Assembly (NCBI GenBank): GCA_016841565.1
Contig: JAENYX010000002.1
Coordinates: forward strand, 1 to 64,000
Length of the DNA stretch: 64,000 nucleotides
Direction of reading: 5' to 3'
Source of the DNA: Clostridium thermobutyricum
GTDB lineage: Bacteria; Bacillota; Clostridia; Ch29
Shown one piece after another: positions 25,210-33,488 of the stretch. Within the stretch, counting starts at the first letter, position 1; each line of letters opens with the position of its first letter. The position numbers and the translations under genes are program-made. Below the pieces are notes generated by a model, which ran no database searches, had not been told where the DNA came from, and saw only the letters and a list, made by a program, of their open reading frames with translations.

Positions 25210-26085
25210 ATGTTGATTAATGAAGCGAGTAAGCTGACAAATTTGACAAAAAAGGCTATTGAGTATTACACAGAGCAAGGATTGATTTACCCTGATATTT
25301 TAGACAATGGGTACCGGGATTTTAGCAAAAAGGATATAGAACGGTTACAAAAGGTCTCCGTTTTTCGAAAACTGGGACTTGGCATAAAGGAGATTAAGGC
25401 GGTGCTTGCCGATGAGGCAAACAGTACACTGCAAATGATATCTGTTCGGAAAGAATTGGAAATGAAGAGGGAACAGGCAAAAAAGTCAATTCTTGATAAG
25501 CTCAGTTGTGGCATAAGCTATGCCCAAATAAATGCGGAACTAAAATCTATTGAGCAGAGTTCAACCGTAGCCGAAAGGTTACTGGAGGCTTTCCCCGGAT
25601 ACTACGGCCGGTTTATCTGCCTGCATTTTGCACAGTTTTTGAATGAACCCGTTGTTACCGAAGAACAGCAGAAAGCATATGAAGAAATTATTTCGTTTCT
25701 TGATAATGCACCTTCGTTGGACTTTCCTGAAGATTTACAGTCGTTTTTGATAGAAAGTACAAAGCATATAGGTACAGAAGATATTAATAATATGATAGAG
25801 AACACTAAAAAGTCTATTGAAGACCCTGATAAATTCTTATCCAAAAATAAGGAAGTACTGGAACAATACCTGGCATTCAAACAGTCCGAAGAGTACAAAA
25901 ATTCACCTGCCTGTAGAATACAAACAATGCTAAAAGAGTTTAATAGTGCAAGCGGTTACTATGATGTGTTTATTCCTGCAATGAAACAATTAAGCTCTTC
26001 TTATGCAAAATATTACAAACAGCTGGAAACCGCAAACGAAAAACTGTTGTCACAATACCCGGAAATCGAGGAGTTAAGCAAATAA
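25210..26085 (+). CDS. MerR-family transcriptional regulator
   Basis: The 291-residue protein has the MerR winged helix at residues 1-70 (ASKLTNLTKKAIEYYTEQGLIYP and FRKLGLGIKEIKAVL), a dimerisation helix with KRE/KRR-type charge, and a 190-residue C-terminal domain I do not recognise. That domain is not the GyrI-like or TipAS type. ATG 25210 has AGAGGTGA upstream; a GTG at 25201 overlaps this site. The gene is driven by its own 19-bp-spaced promoter. It converges on trmO; the effector is unknown. Confidence 0.88.
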   Translation: MLINEASKLTNLTKKAIEYYTEQGLIYPDILDNGYRDFSKKDIERLQKVSVFRKLGLGIKEIKAVLADEANSTLQMISVRKELEMKREQAKKSILDKLSCGISYAQINAELKSIEQSSTVAERLLEAFPGYYGRFICLHFAQFLNEPVVTEEQQKAYEEIISFLDNAPSLDFPEDLQSFLIESTKHIGTEDINNMIENTKKSIEDPDKFLSKNKEVLEQYLAFKQSEEYKNSPACRIQTMLKEFNSASGYYDVFIPAMKQLSSSYAKYYKQLETANEKLLSQYPEIEELSK

Positions 26086-26089
26086 ACCT

Positions 26090-26128
26090 GAGAGGGACAG
26101 ACATTGAAGATTCAATGCTGTCCCTCTC
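26090..26128. terminator. Bidirectional terminator between merR and trmO
   Basis: Arms 26090-26100 (GAGAGGGACAG) and 26118-26128 are perfectly complementary, with an inner stem CATTGAA/TTCAATG. It lies between two convergent genes, so it can serve both. No long T-run follows. Confidence 0.65.
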
Positions 26129-26162
26129 TTGGTCCAGGTTAATGGAATAGGGTTGCTACTGC

Positions 26163-26639
26163 TTAAAAGTTGAATTCGTCCTCCCAGGGAAAATCCCCAG
26201 ACTGTTCCAGGCTGGCCGGCCAATGGCTGCACCATTTTGGTACCCGGGGCGATTCCACCCTGTCAAGGCTGGGGGTGTAAGGCTTTATGTCGATTACCGG
26301 CGTGCCGTCGTCGGCATCTATATATGCTATATGTAATATGCCGTTCTCATGGTCAATATGCAGCAGTTGAACAACAGTAAGGCCGAGAGGATTGGGCCTT
26401 GCCGGCGACCTGGTGGCGAATATGCCCATTTCCTGCGGGCCCTTTTTATAGGGCGCGGTTACTTCCAGGATGCTTCTTGCCTCTTCAAAGTCGGATTTGT
26501 CGCACCACCAGATGATATCCAGATGGCCAAACCCGTCCAGTTCCTTTAGTGCCGGGATATACTTTTCATTGACTTCTACCATCATCCCGTATTCACCTAC
26601 TCTCACCTTCCCTACAGGGTTTACATAGAAATTTTTCAT
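26163..26639 (-). CDS. trmO: tRNA (t6A37) N6-methyltransferase TrmO family
   Basis: The 158-residue protein carries the TrmO/YaeB signatures FATRSPARPNPLGLT and GTPVIDIKPYTP, and an N-terminal beta barrel block LDGFGHLDIIWW. TrmO methylates N6-threonylcarbamoyladenosine at tRNA position 37 using SAM. The start at 26639 has GGAGG about seven bases upstream. A MerR-type promoter lies directly upstream (see 26677-26707), which is unexpected for a tRNA modification gene. Short family members like this may have a different or narrower substrate. Confidence 0.85.
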   Translation of the reverse strand: MKNFYVNPVGKVRVGEYGMMVEVNEKYIPALKELDGFGHLDIIWWCDKSDFEEARSILEVTAPYKKGPQEMGIFATRSPARPNPLGLTVVQLLHIDHENGILHIAYIDADDGTPVIDIKPYTPSLDRVESPRVPKWCSHWPASLEQSGDFPWEDEFNF

Positions 26640-26676
26640 ACCAAAACCTCCATATCAATAATTATTTGCATAATCT

Positions 26677-26707
26677 ACTGTAAACCCTGACACCGTGTGA
26701 GAGTCAA
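26677..26707 (-). promoter_or_regulatory. MerR-type promoter of trmO (19-bp spacer)
   Basis: On the minus strand TTGACT (26707-26702) and TACAGT (26682-26677) are separated by exactly 19 bp. The spacer holds a dyad centred on ACACGGTGT, matching MerR/BmrR-type operators. The -35 hexamer overlaps the stop codon of the upstream merR gene at 26704. Transcription would start near 26670 and read trmO. Confidence 0.75.
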
Positions 26708-27525
26708 ATCCTTTTCACAGGAATTTGGATTTCGATTAGATACTTTTCCGGGTCCTCCTCGTTCCAGGGACCCCGGTGGCATATTTGCCTGTCCTGTCCC
26801 GTTATTTTGTACAGGCTGTGCTGCATAAGCCAATGAGCAAAGGCGGCATACCCGCCGGCTATGTTTTCGAAAGGGCCGTATACCATTGCACAGGCCATGG
26901 TGTCAACCCCTTCGGTGGTGCGATACACAAAACCGTTTTTGTTTTCTCCGGACCTGCCCGCTTCAACGCACACTTCAACGTCAACATCCGATTCTTTATA
27001 TTCCGCATCATGATAAATAGCAAAGCAAAAGCTGTTTTGCGGTATATCCAGGCCTTCGCTGCTTATAAACTTCGATAATTCCTTCCACAGCATCCCTTCA
27101 CAGAAATAGTCGGGGATAATTCTTCTCAGGGAAAGGACCTGATAGCCGGGTATGCTTTTAATGACAATATTGTAACGGATGGATGGCTTTTTCTTGTTAA
27201 GGTCTGATAGGGCAGTATCGATTCTTGCCAGCTTTTCCCGCTCCCGCTCAATTGCCGCTTCAATTTCACGCCTCTTTTTTTTCAGTTGGCCGGCTACCAG
27301 GGCATTATCCCAGTTTTTAATGGCGAGGGCTATTTCGGATACATTAAAACCCGTATCCCTTAGAAACAATATTTTGTGCAAAAGGGGTATCTGCTGGACG
27401 GAATATAAGCGGTAGCCGGTGAATTCATCAACCCGGGCAGGTTTTAGAAGCCCTGTTTCGTCATAATAGCGCAGCATCCGAACGGAGATCTGTGTCAGCT
27501 TTGAAAACTCTCCTATCCTGAATAT
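26704..27525 (-). CDS. MerR-family regulator with GyrI-like effector domain; no AUG at expected start
   Basis: The protein has a MerR winged helix reading FRIGEFSKLTQISVRMLRYY, a coiled dimer helix (LKKKRREIEAAIEREREKL), and a GyrI-like/BmrR-type ligand-binding domain to the C-terminus. The natural first residue (M-FRIGEF) is encoded by ATA at 27525, nine bases after AGGAGG; ATT at 27531 is only three bases from the site. The first ATG in frame (27477) would remove helix 1 of the DNA-binding domain. Either a non-AUG start is used or the gene lost its start codon. It likely controls the downstream trmO promoter. Confidence 0.75.
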   Translation of the reverse strand: MFRIGEFSKLTQISVRMLRYYDETGLLKPARVDEFTGYRLYSVQQIPLLHKILFLRDTGFNVSEIALAIKNWDNALVAGQLKKKRREIEAAIEREREKLARIDTALSDLNKKKPSIRYNIVIKSIPGYQVLSLRRIIPDYFCEGMLWKELSKFISSEGLDIPQNSFCFAIYHDAEYKESDVDVEVCVEAGRSGENKNGFVYRTTEGVDTMACAMVYGPFENIAGGYAAFAHWLMQHSLYKITGQDRQICHRGPWNEEDPEKYLIEIQIPVKRI

Positions 27526-27825
27526 GAAAATACACCTCCTGGTATTTACTCATAATACTTGTATATAGTGGTAGGGGGTATAATAACAGTACTGCCTCTG
27601 CTGAGCATTATAGCAATTCTTAGATAAGCCTGTAAAGTCATTTGCATTAGCAAAATAAGAAAGATGTAGTATATAAAGCAATAAACCACAGTATTTTTAT
27701 TGCCTTCTATTTCCTGTGCACTTGCTTAAGGGCAGGTTTTTATTTAACATAGGAGACAATTTATGTTAAGCATTGCTTATATTGAAGTATGGCTGTAAAA
27801 TTGAATCAAAACCGCGGGGGTCAAT
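27526..27825. other. Intergenic, no gene seen
   Basis: 300 bases between divergent genes. There is AT-rich sequence with a GGTAGGGGGTATAATAAC stretch near 27571-27588 but no -35/-10 pair I trust, no ORF and no structured RNA that I recognise. Confidence 0.4.
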
Positions 27826-29088
27826 ATGTCATCATTTGTCCATATATTTGTTTTTTCCTATTGTTTTGGTCTTATTAATCTTGGGTTTAGTGAAAAATAC
27901 AGGGCGTTGATGCTGGATTTTTTAAAGGGTTTTATATGTGTAGTGCTGGCCAGCGCATACGTTAATACCGGGCTTTCGTTTCTCGTATCCACCATCGGGG
28001 TGGTAATAGGTCATAAATGGCCTGTTACATCACGTTTTGCCGAGAGGGACGGTGAAGCGGTCCTGCTGGGCATCCTGCTTGCCACTTCTACAATAATTGC
28101 TGTAGCCTGTGGTCTTTTTTTCCTGATATTGAAAAAAACAATAAAAAAACACAACATATCCATTGTGATAACGGGCTTTATGCTGGTGCTGGTGTTGTTG
28201 GTACTAAGAAAGCCCGATTCTTTAGTATTCACCGGTATATTTATGCTGCTAATATCCATGGTTCAGTTCTTATCCCATCCCGAGGAAATAAGTAAACGGT
28301 TGGCAGGAAGATGGTTTCTCAGAAAATCCGTATTGCTGAAGATAGTACTTGCTGTAGTGATAGTTGTGACTGCGGTACTTATGTTCTTTAACAGGTACGT
28401 ATACAAGGGTTTTGGAATGCAGGTGGACCTGATTAGGAACGGACCCAGGGAACTCAAGTACGTGACGCTTACCTTTGACGACGGGCCGGATCCGATATAC
28501 ACGCCTCAAATACTGGACGTACTTGCGGAAAAGGATGTAAAGGCCACTTTCTTCCTTGTTGGCAATCATGCCTCAAAATACCCTTCAATCGTTGAGAGGA
28601 TACATACAGAGGGGCATTCCATAGGCAATCATACCAATTCCCACAGAAGCCTTGTTCCCCTTTCAAAGGCAGCTACCTACGGTGAAATCATGCTGGCAGA
28701 GGAAGCAATTGAAGCCATTACCGGTGAAAAACCCACCCTTTTCAGGCCTCCCCGGGGTGTATATTCTAAATACGCAAGGGAATTACTTAAAGATAAGAGA
28801 TATACAATTGTCTTATGGGATGTATCCAGCCAGGACTGGGAAGAGACAAGGCATACCGATATAGTGAAAAATATAATGAATAGAACGCAACCCGGATCCA
28901 TAATGTTGTTCCATGACAGCGGCAACGTTATTTCATCCTCCGGCGGCAATCGGAGCAATACTGTAAAGGCTTTGCCTGTCATAATCGACGGTCTTATCGA
29001 AAGGGGTTACAGTTTTATAACCATAGACGAAATGATAATACTTAAAGGTTTGTTTGAAGCGGAGGAGGGTTTGTTTGAAGATTATTAA
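27826..29088 (+). CDS. PlsY-like membrane domain fused to polysaccharide deacetylase
   Basis: The 420-residue protein has an N-terminal multi-span half (residues 1-190) with LDFLKG and GHKWPV, motifs of the acyltransferase PlsY, but the PlsY GGKG loop reads AERDGEAVLLG, so this half may be inactive. Residues 215-410 form a NodB-type deacetylase: TFDDGPDPIYTPQIL, GNHTNSH, RPPRG and LFHDSG carry the metal and catalytic residues. It would deacetylate a cell-wall glycan at the membrane. GGGGGTC precedes ATG 27826. Its end overlaps the start of a GNAT gene. Confidence 0.8.
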   Translation: MSSFVHIFVFSYCFGLINLGFSEKYRALMLDFLKGFICVVLASAYVNTGLSFLVSTIGVVIGHKWPVTSRFAERDGEAVLLGILLATSTIIAVACGLFFLILKKTIKKHNISIVITGFMLVLVLLVLRKPDSLVFTGIFMLLISMVQFLSHPEEISKRLAGRWFLRKSVLLKIVLAVVIVVTAVLMFFNRYVYKGFGMQVDLIRNGPRELKYVTLTFDDGPDPIYTPQILDVLAEKDVKATFFLVGNHASKYPSIVERIHTEGHSIGNHTNSHRSLVPLSKAATYGEIMLAEEAIEAITGEKPTLFRPPRGVYSKYARELLKDKRYTIVLWDVSSQDWEETRHTDIVKNIMNRTQPGSIMLFHDSGNVISSSGGNRSNTVKALPVIIDGLIERGYSFITIDEMIILKGLFEAEEGLFEDY

Positions 29089-29689
29089 ATGCAGTTTGAA
29101 ACACATTCTCCCGGTTTCGGACTTGTTTTGCAGGGCCTTTGACGATAGTATCGGATTCTTTGTACCGAATAATTTCCGGATAAGTGAAGCAGTAACCGAT
29201 ATATTTACCCTGCTTCATCATTCCATCCCGGAAGGGATTCTAGTGGCTGTTGATGATAAGGAAACGGTACTGGGTTATATCGTGGTCACCGGCGATATAC
29301 GGTGCCTCTGGAAGGATGCTTTCCTTTCCGGATTTGCCTTCAGGGCTTTATACCGTTGGCTTACCGGCAGCTACGGTATAGGTATGACTTCGGTTATCAG
29401 GATTATACGGAATAAGCTTTTTTACATGGGGTTTGAGCTGTCAACCAAACCGGTGGGACAGATATTGTCGATTGCGGTAGATCCCTGTTGCCAGGGAAAG
29501 GGTATAGGCAAAGCCCTGGTGGACAGTGGCTTGGATCTATTGAATTCCAGAGGTGTTGATACTATAAAGCTGGAAGTGAGGCCGGAAAACTCTGCCGCCT
29601 TAAGGATTTACTCGCGGTACGGCTTTGTGGAAAAGGGAAGAACAAGGGACCTGCAGGGAGAATGGATAATAATGCAGCTTGGCGAGTAG
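29075..29689 (+). CDS. GNAT-family N-acetyltransferase
   Basis: A 204-residue acetyltransferase. The acetyl-CoA motif is present as LSIAVDPCCQGKGIGKALVDSGL, with a C-terminal SRGVDTIKLEVRPENSAALRIYSRYGF that is the usual NAT motif B. The N-terminal third is longer than in minimal GNATs. It starts at TTG 29075 behind GGAGGAGGG and overlaps the end of the deacetylase fusion by 14 bases, so the two are coupled. Target not readable; a cell-wall or antibiotic-type substrate is possible. Confidence 0.85.
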   Translation: MKIIKCSLKHILPVSDLFCRAFDDSIGFFVPNNFRISEAVTDIFTLLHHSIPEGILVAVDDKETVLGYIVVTGDIRCLWKDAFLSGFAFRALYRWLTGSYGIGMTSVIRIIRNKLFYMGFELSTKPVGQILSIAVDPCCQGKGIGKALVDSGLDLLNSRGVDTIKLEVRPENSAALRIYSRYGFVEKGRTRDLQGEWIIMQLGE

Positions 29690-29748
29690 AGGAAAGGCGA
29701 GATATCGAGGGGCCCGTACCCCGTCTGTTGCGGTACTTTATTCCCGCC

Positions 29749-30612
29749 CTATTTTTTACCCAAAACTACCGTTAAATCCACCGTGATGCTGTCCAATCGG
29801 GTCTTTAGGGTGGCCTGTATCCTTTCATCGGCAGCTCTCCAGGACAGTGGGGTCATCCTTATCAGGTGTTCAAGGTTTTTTTGGTCTACCGGCATATTAT
29901 ACAGTATCTGCCGCGTGTTGGTTATATGGAAGTTGTCCCCGAAATGCTCGATGACCCTGTCGTTGGAGTATTCCTGTTTATCGGTCTTTCCGTAAAAGAA
30001 TTTCCTCAGCTCTATTAAGTAGTTACTGCCGGGGACCACTTTTATGAGGATTCCGTCATCTGTTAAGAGCCTTGTGAATTCGGTATAGTTTGAGGGCGAC
30101 AGGATATTAAGCACAACATTAAATCTCTTGTCGGTAAAGGGTATGTTTGTAAGGTCGGCGACACACCATGTAATACCGGGGTAGTCCCTTGAAGCAATCT
30201 GTATACCTTCTTTGGAGATATCAATACCAACCCCTGTTATTTGCGTATTGGAGCGGCTGTTTATATTGTCAATGATCTGGGCAAGGTGGGAGCCCTCACC
30301 GCAGCCGGCGTCCAGTATTTTTATGCCGTCGTCGGCAGTAATCGGGGTGTGCTCCAGTATCAGCTGGCCCAGCAGCTCTGTCATGGGTCTGTAAAGACCG
30401 CTTTTAATTATCAGGTTTCTGGACTGAAGCATATCCTTGTTGTATTCAGTTTTAACGGGAGAAAGAAGCAGGTTTACATATCCTTTTCTGGACAGATCAA
30501 AGCAGTGATTTTTTGCGCATACAATGCTTTGCTCACCACTCATCCGCATTTTTGTTCCGCATAGAGGACATTTAAACATATGTATATTTTCCCCAATCTG
30601 TGTCCTGGACAT
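29749..30612 (-). CDS. RlmA-family 23S rRNA (guanine-N1)-methyltransferase
   Basis: The 287-residue protein has an N-terminal zinc finger CPLCGTKM...CAKNHCFDLSRKGYVNLL, characteristic of RlmA(I)/RlmA(II) enzymes, followed by a class I SAM domain with ILDAGCGEGSHL and VLNILSPSNYTEF. These enzymes methylate N1 of G745 or G748 in 23S rRNA; which base is not decided here. The start is chosen at 30612, the third of three ATGs, with GCGAGGT ten bases upstream. It is a single leftward gene, convergent with the GNAT gene. Confidence 0.87.
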   Translation of the reverse strand: MSRTQIGENIHMFKCPLCGTKMRMSGEQSIVCAKNHCFDLSRKGYVNLLLSPVKTEYNKDMLQSRNLIIKSGLYRPMTELLGQLILEHTPITADDGIKILDAGCGEGSHLAQIIDNINSRSNTQITGVGIDISKEGIQIASRDYPGITWCVADLTNIPFTDKRFNVVLNILSPSNYTEFTRLLTDDGILIKVVPGSNYLIELRKFFYGKTDKQEYSNDRVIEHFGDNFHITNTRQILYNMPVDQKNLEHLIRMTPLSWRAADERIQATLKTRLDSITVDLTVVLGKK

Positions 30613-30810
30613 AAAATACATACCTCGCTTAATTGTATACAGCAATTATAGCATAGGTATGGAGTGGTTGAAAACTGGAACAGGCTCATGAAACGGGAAC
30701 TGTCAGGGCATTGGTTTTTGTGTTAAACTACTAAGGAAGGCTTGAAAATTCATGCTGCTTTATTAATAGTAATTTTTATAGTACGCCTATTGATATAAAA
30801 TATAGAGGGT

Positions 30811-31167
30811 GAGATTACAATTGGTTACTTTAAAGTCGGAAAAAGAATTGGCGACATTGGATATGAAGTTCAATCCTATGCCGAATCAGAGGGTTTTTCG
30901 GTAGTCAGGGATTTTACCGGCCATGGTATCGGACCTACGATACATGAAGACCCGCAAATCCCTCATTTTGGCCATCCGGGAAAAGGTCTCAGGCTGATAG
31001 AAGGCATGGTTATAACAATAGAACCAATGATAAATGAGGGAACATGGTTTTGTAAAGTGGATTCAAACGGGTGGACAGCAAGGACTGTTGACGGTAAGTT
31101 GTCGGCGCAGTACGAGCATACCATGGCCATAACAGAAGACGGGCCATTAATTCTAACTCAACAATAA
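30811..31167 (+). pseudogene. Methionine aminopeptidase C-terminal remnant
   Basis: With no start codon, the frame reads GKRIGDIGYEVQSYAES, then DFTGHGIGPTIHEDPQIPHF, VITIEPMINEG and SAQYEHTMAITEDG, ending at TAA 31165-31167. This is the second half of a type I methionine aminopeptidase and retains the His and two Glu metal ligands, but the first half with both aspartate ligands is missing. The substring starts abruptly after about 30835. Upstream bases up to 30646 show no homology that I can see. Presumed nonfunctional. Confidence 0.85.
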
Positions 31168-31182
31168 TCTAAGATAGTGTTT

Positions 31183-31233
31183 CCTGCAGATAAGAAACCA
31201 CACTTCACCGGTGTGGTTTTTTAAATCTGCAGG
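31183..31233. terminator. Nested hairpin terminator
   Basis: Inner stem AACCACAC/GTGTGGTT with a following T-run, inside outer arms CCTGCAGAT (31183-31191) and ATCTGCAGG (31225-31233). It follows the methionine aminopeptidase remnant and probably was its terminator. Confidence 0.75.
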
Positions 31234-31337
31234 ATTTGCCTTATAAATGCATGTTATTTCCAGATAAAGCAAGAATACTTCAGTAAGAGAGTATACTGTC
31301 AGGGAAGGCAGCCAATATATCATAGGAAGTGAAGTAT

Positions 31338-31952
31338 ATGAACCCGGGTAAAACTACAACAACAGAGCAGGGCGTCTTTCACAGGATTGCACCCCTTTAC
31401 GGCTTGTTTTATTGCTACCAGAAAAAATACTATAATGCGGTTCTGGACGGAGTGCAGGATCATTTGGATTTGTCAATATACAAAAGAATAATTGATGTTG
31501 GCTGCGGTACCGGTGCCCTATGTTCGGTACTCCACCAAAGAGGTTTTATTGTTACCGGGGCGGATTCCGCCGTGGGAATGCTGGACATTGCAGCCAAGAA
31601 ACAGGAAAACAAAGCAGTCAGGTTTTTGCAGGCAGATGTTCTTAAGGGACTGCCCTTTGAGGACAAAAGCTTTGATGTTTCGACGGCATCCTTTGTTGCC
31701 CATGGATTAAAAGAAGAGGAAAGAAAAACCATGTATAAAGAGATGAGCAGGATTACCAAGCATATCATTATTATCCATGATTATAACAAAAACAGGTCGT
31801 TTATAGTTGATATAGTCGAGGGGCTGGAAGGTGGGGATTATTTCAACTTTATTAAACATGCAAAAGCCGAGATGGAAGAGTCATTTACAGATGTCGCAAC
31901 AATTGACATTAACAAAAGAGCGGTGTGGTATGTCTGTCGCCCAAGGGTATAG
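31338..31952 (+). CDS. Class I SAM-dependent methyltransferase
   Basis: A 204-residue small-molecule-type methyltransferase: motif I IIDVGCGTGALCSVL, then GADSAVGMLDIA and RFLQADVLKGLPFEDKSFDVS. The N-terminal RIAPLYGLFYCYQKKYY and the weak C-terminal domain do not identify a substrate. ATG 31338 has AGGAAG eight bases upstream; a GTG at 31329 is less likely. It is followed by a TetR regulator with its own promoter. Confidence 0.85.
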   Translation: MNPGKTTTTEQGVFHRIAPLYGLFYCYQKKYYNAVLDGVQDHLDLSIYKRIIDVGCGTGALCSVLHQRGFIVTGADSAVGMLDIAAKKQENKAVRFLQADVLKGLPFEDKSFDVSTASFVAHGLKEEERKTMYKEMSRITKHIIIIHDYNKNRSFIVDIVEGLEGGDYFNFIKHAKAEMEESFTDVATIDINKRAVWYVCRPRV

Positions 31953-31975
31953 TGACGTTACTTTTTAATAAAGTA

Positions 31976-32004
31976 TTTACAATACCGGAATAATCCGTTA
32001 TAAT
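31976..32004 (+). promoter_or_regulatory. SigA-type promoter of tetR with internal dyad
   Basis: TTTACA (31976-31981), 17-bp spacer, TATAAT (31999-32004). The spacer contains ACCGGAataaTCCGTT, a near-palindrome placed where a TetR dimer would block polymerase. Start would be near 32011, 40 bases before the gene. Confidence 0.7.
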
Positions 32005-32051
32005 ATGACCCGGTCCATAAAATGAACAAAGTCAAAAAAGGAGGGAAGCCT

Positions 32052-32654
32052 ATGTCACTGTATCAAAAACAGAGGGAGCAGATTAAAAAGAGCATACTGG
32101 ACACCTCGGTTACCATATTTAAAGAGAAGGGCTATGAGAATGCCACAGTAGATGAAATAACAAAAACCGTCGGGGTTGCCAAGGGGACATTTTACAACTT
32201 CTATTCTTCCAAGGGGGAAGTACTGCTGGCCTGGGCCGTCAAAAGGTTTCAAAATATTGATATGGAACAGGTTATGAGCAGAAATAATACTCTTGAAGAA
32301 AATCTGAATAGACTTATAGGGATAATGGTTGAGGCAATAGGGGAGGAGAAGGAGCTGTTCCGGTATTTTCTTGAGGAGGTACTAAAGGTTCATGGACATA
32401 ACAGGTATACCGAGCAATTTGATTTTCCCGGCATATACCGCCAAATAATAAATAACTCGAAGGACAGTGAAAGGGTTACGTGTTCTTTGACGGATGTTAA
32501 AATCAATGTGCTGAACAATTCATTATTTATGGGAATGATTAACTGGTTTGACGCCGGAAACTCGCTGGAAGGCCTGGAACAGCAACTGAAAAGTACTGTG
32601 AGGGTGTGTCTTTATGGATTATTGGATGATGTAGAGAAGGATTGGAGGAGATAG
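32052..32654 (+). CDS. TetR-family transcriptional regulator
   Basis: A 200-residue regulator with the TetR DNA-binding domain at residues 10-60: ILDTSVTIFKEKGYENATVDEI and TVGVAKGTFYNFYSSKGEVL. The C-terminal helices form the ligand-binding part and show no clue to the effector. It starts at ATG 32052 behind GGAGGG. A membrane protein gene follows directly, its start touching the TetR stop, so the pair is an operon. Dyad symmetry inside the promoter suggests self-repression. Confidence 0.9.
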   Translation: MSLYQKQREQIKKSILDTSVTIFKEKGYENATVDEITKTVGVAKGTFYNFYSSKGEVLLAWAVKRFQNIDMEQVMSRNNTLEENLNRLIGIMVEAIGEEKELFRYFLEEVLKVHGHNRYTEQFDFPGIYRQIINNSKDSERVTCSLTDVKINVLNNSLFMGMINWFDAGNSLEGLEQQLKSTVRVCLYGLLDDVEKDWRR

Positions 32655-33320
32655 ATGATGAACACAAAAAATCTACGGAATTCGGCTCTGGTATGTTTGG
32701 TTTTTACCGTTCTTTGGATGGTATTGATGATACTGTCGATTTCAAATACAGGACCCGTCAGAACCCTCGAACAGGCAATAAACTCTGCAGCAAACGCCGG
32801 GATACTGTTTCGGATAACCTACATTAACGCAGTTTTTGTAACGGTCACGGCAGCCGTGTTTTTCATATGCCTATACTGTCGCTGCAAACCGTTAAATGAT
32901 CATTGGTCTTTTGCAGGCCTTATTTTTGTGCCTGTTTATTGTGTTTTAAACCTGTTGGTGTATTTTTCCCAGATAGCCGTCGTTCCACGGCTGGTTGCAC
33001 TTATGGAATCCTCAGGGTACCCGGAAGTATATCAGGCCATGTTAGGCCAGTTTGTCCAAAGCTGGTCCGGATCGGCAATATCGGCTGTTAATCAACTGGC
33101 CTATGCGGTGCTGGGTATCCCGTCAATTATTTTCGGAATGCTGCTGGTGAGGGACAGAAAAGTCAGCGTACCCGGGGGATGGTTGCTAATACTTAACGGG
33201 CTGTCCTGTATTACCGGAGTAATTGGTACTGCAGTCGGCAGCGAGACCCTGGCTATGGGCTCGGTAGCCGGAGGAGCACTGTTTCTTTTTGCGCTGGTCG
33301 CTATTGTACTTGGAAAGTGA
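32655..33320 (+). CDS. Integral membrane protein (DUF4386-like)
   Basis: The 221-residue protein has about six membrane segments: residues 10-30, 52-72, 83-105, 140-165, 175-192 and 197-218. The pattern resembles DUF4386-type proteins, a guess only. It begins immediately after the TetR gene with GGAGGAG before the start and is almost certainly cotranscribed and regulated by it. Possible roles include efflux or membrane stress response; none can be proven from sequence. Confidence 0.7.
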   Translation: MMNTKNLRNSALVCLVFTVLWMVLMILSISNTGPVRTLEQAINSAANAGILFRITYINAVFVTVTAAVFFICLYCRCKPLNDHWSFAGLIFVPVYCVLNLLVYFSQIAVVPRLVALMESSGYPEVYQAMLGQFVQSWSGSAISAVNQLAYAVLGIPSIIFGMLLVRDRKVSVPGGWLLILNGLSCITGVIGTAVGSETLAMGSVAGGALFLFALVAIVLGK

Positions 33321-33488
33321 CAGTGTCTTTCCCCATATTGGGAAAGGTTCCCGGCATCTGTTGTATTATACTGACAAATATTATATTATTATTTAAATGC
33401 ATATCAGAATATATAGGTGTCCCGATAAAACGGCGGGTGATATGAACGGGCAAAGATGAATGGGTATAGTCCGGAGGGAGGATTGTAA

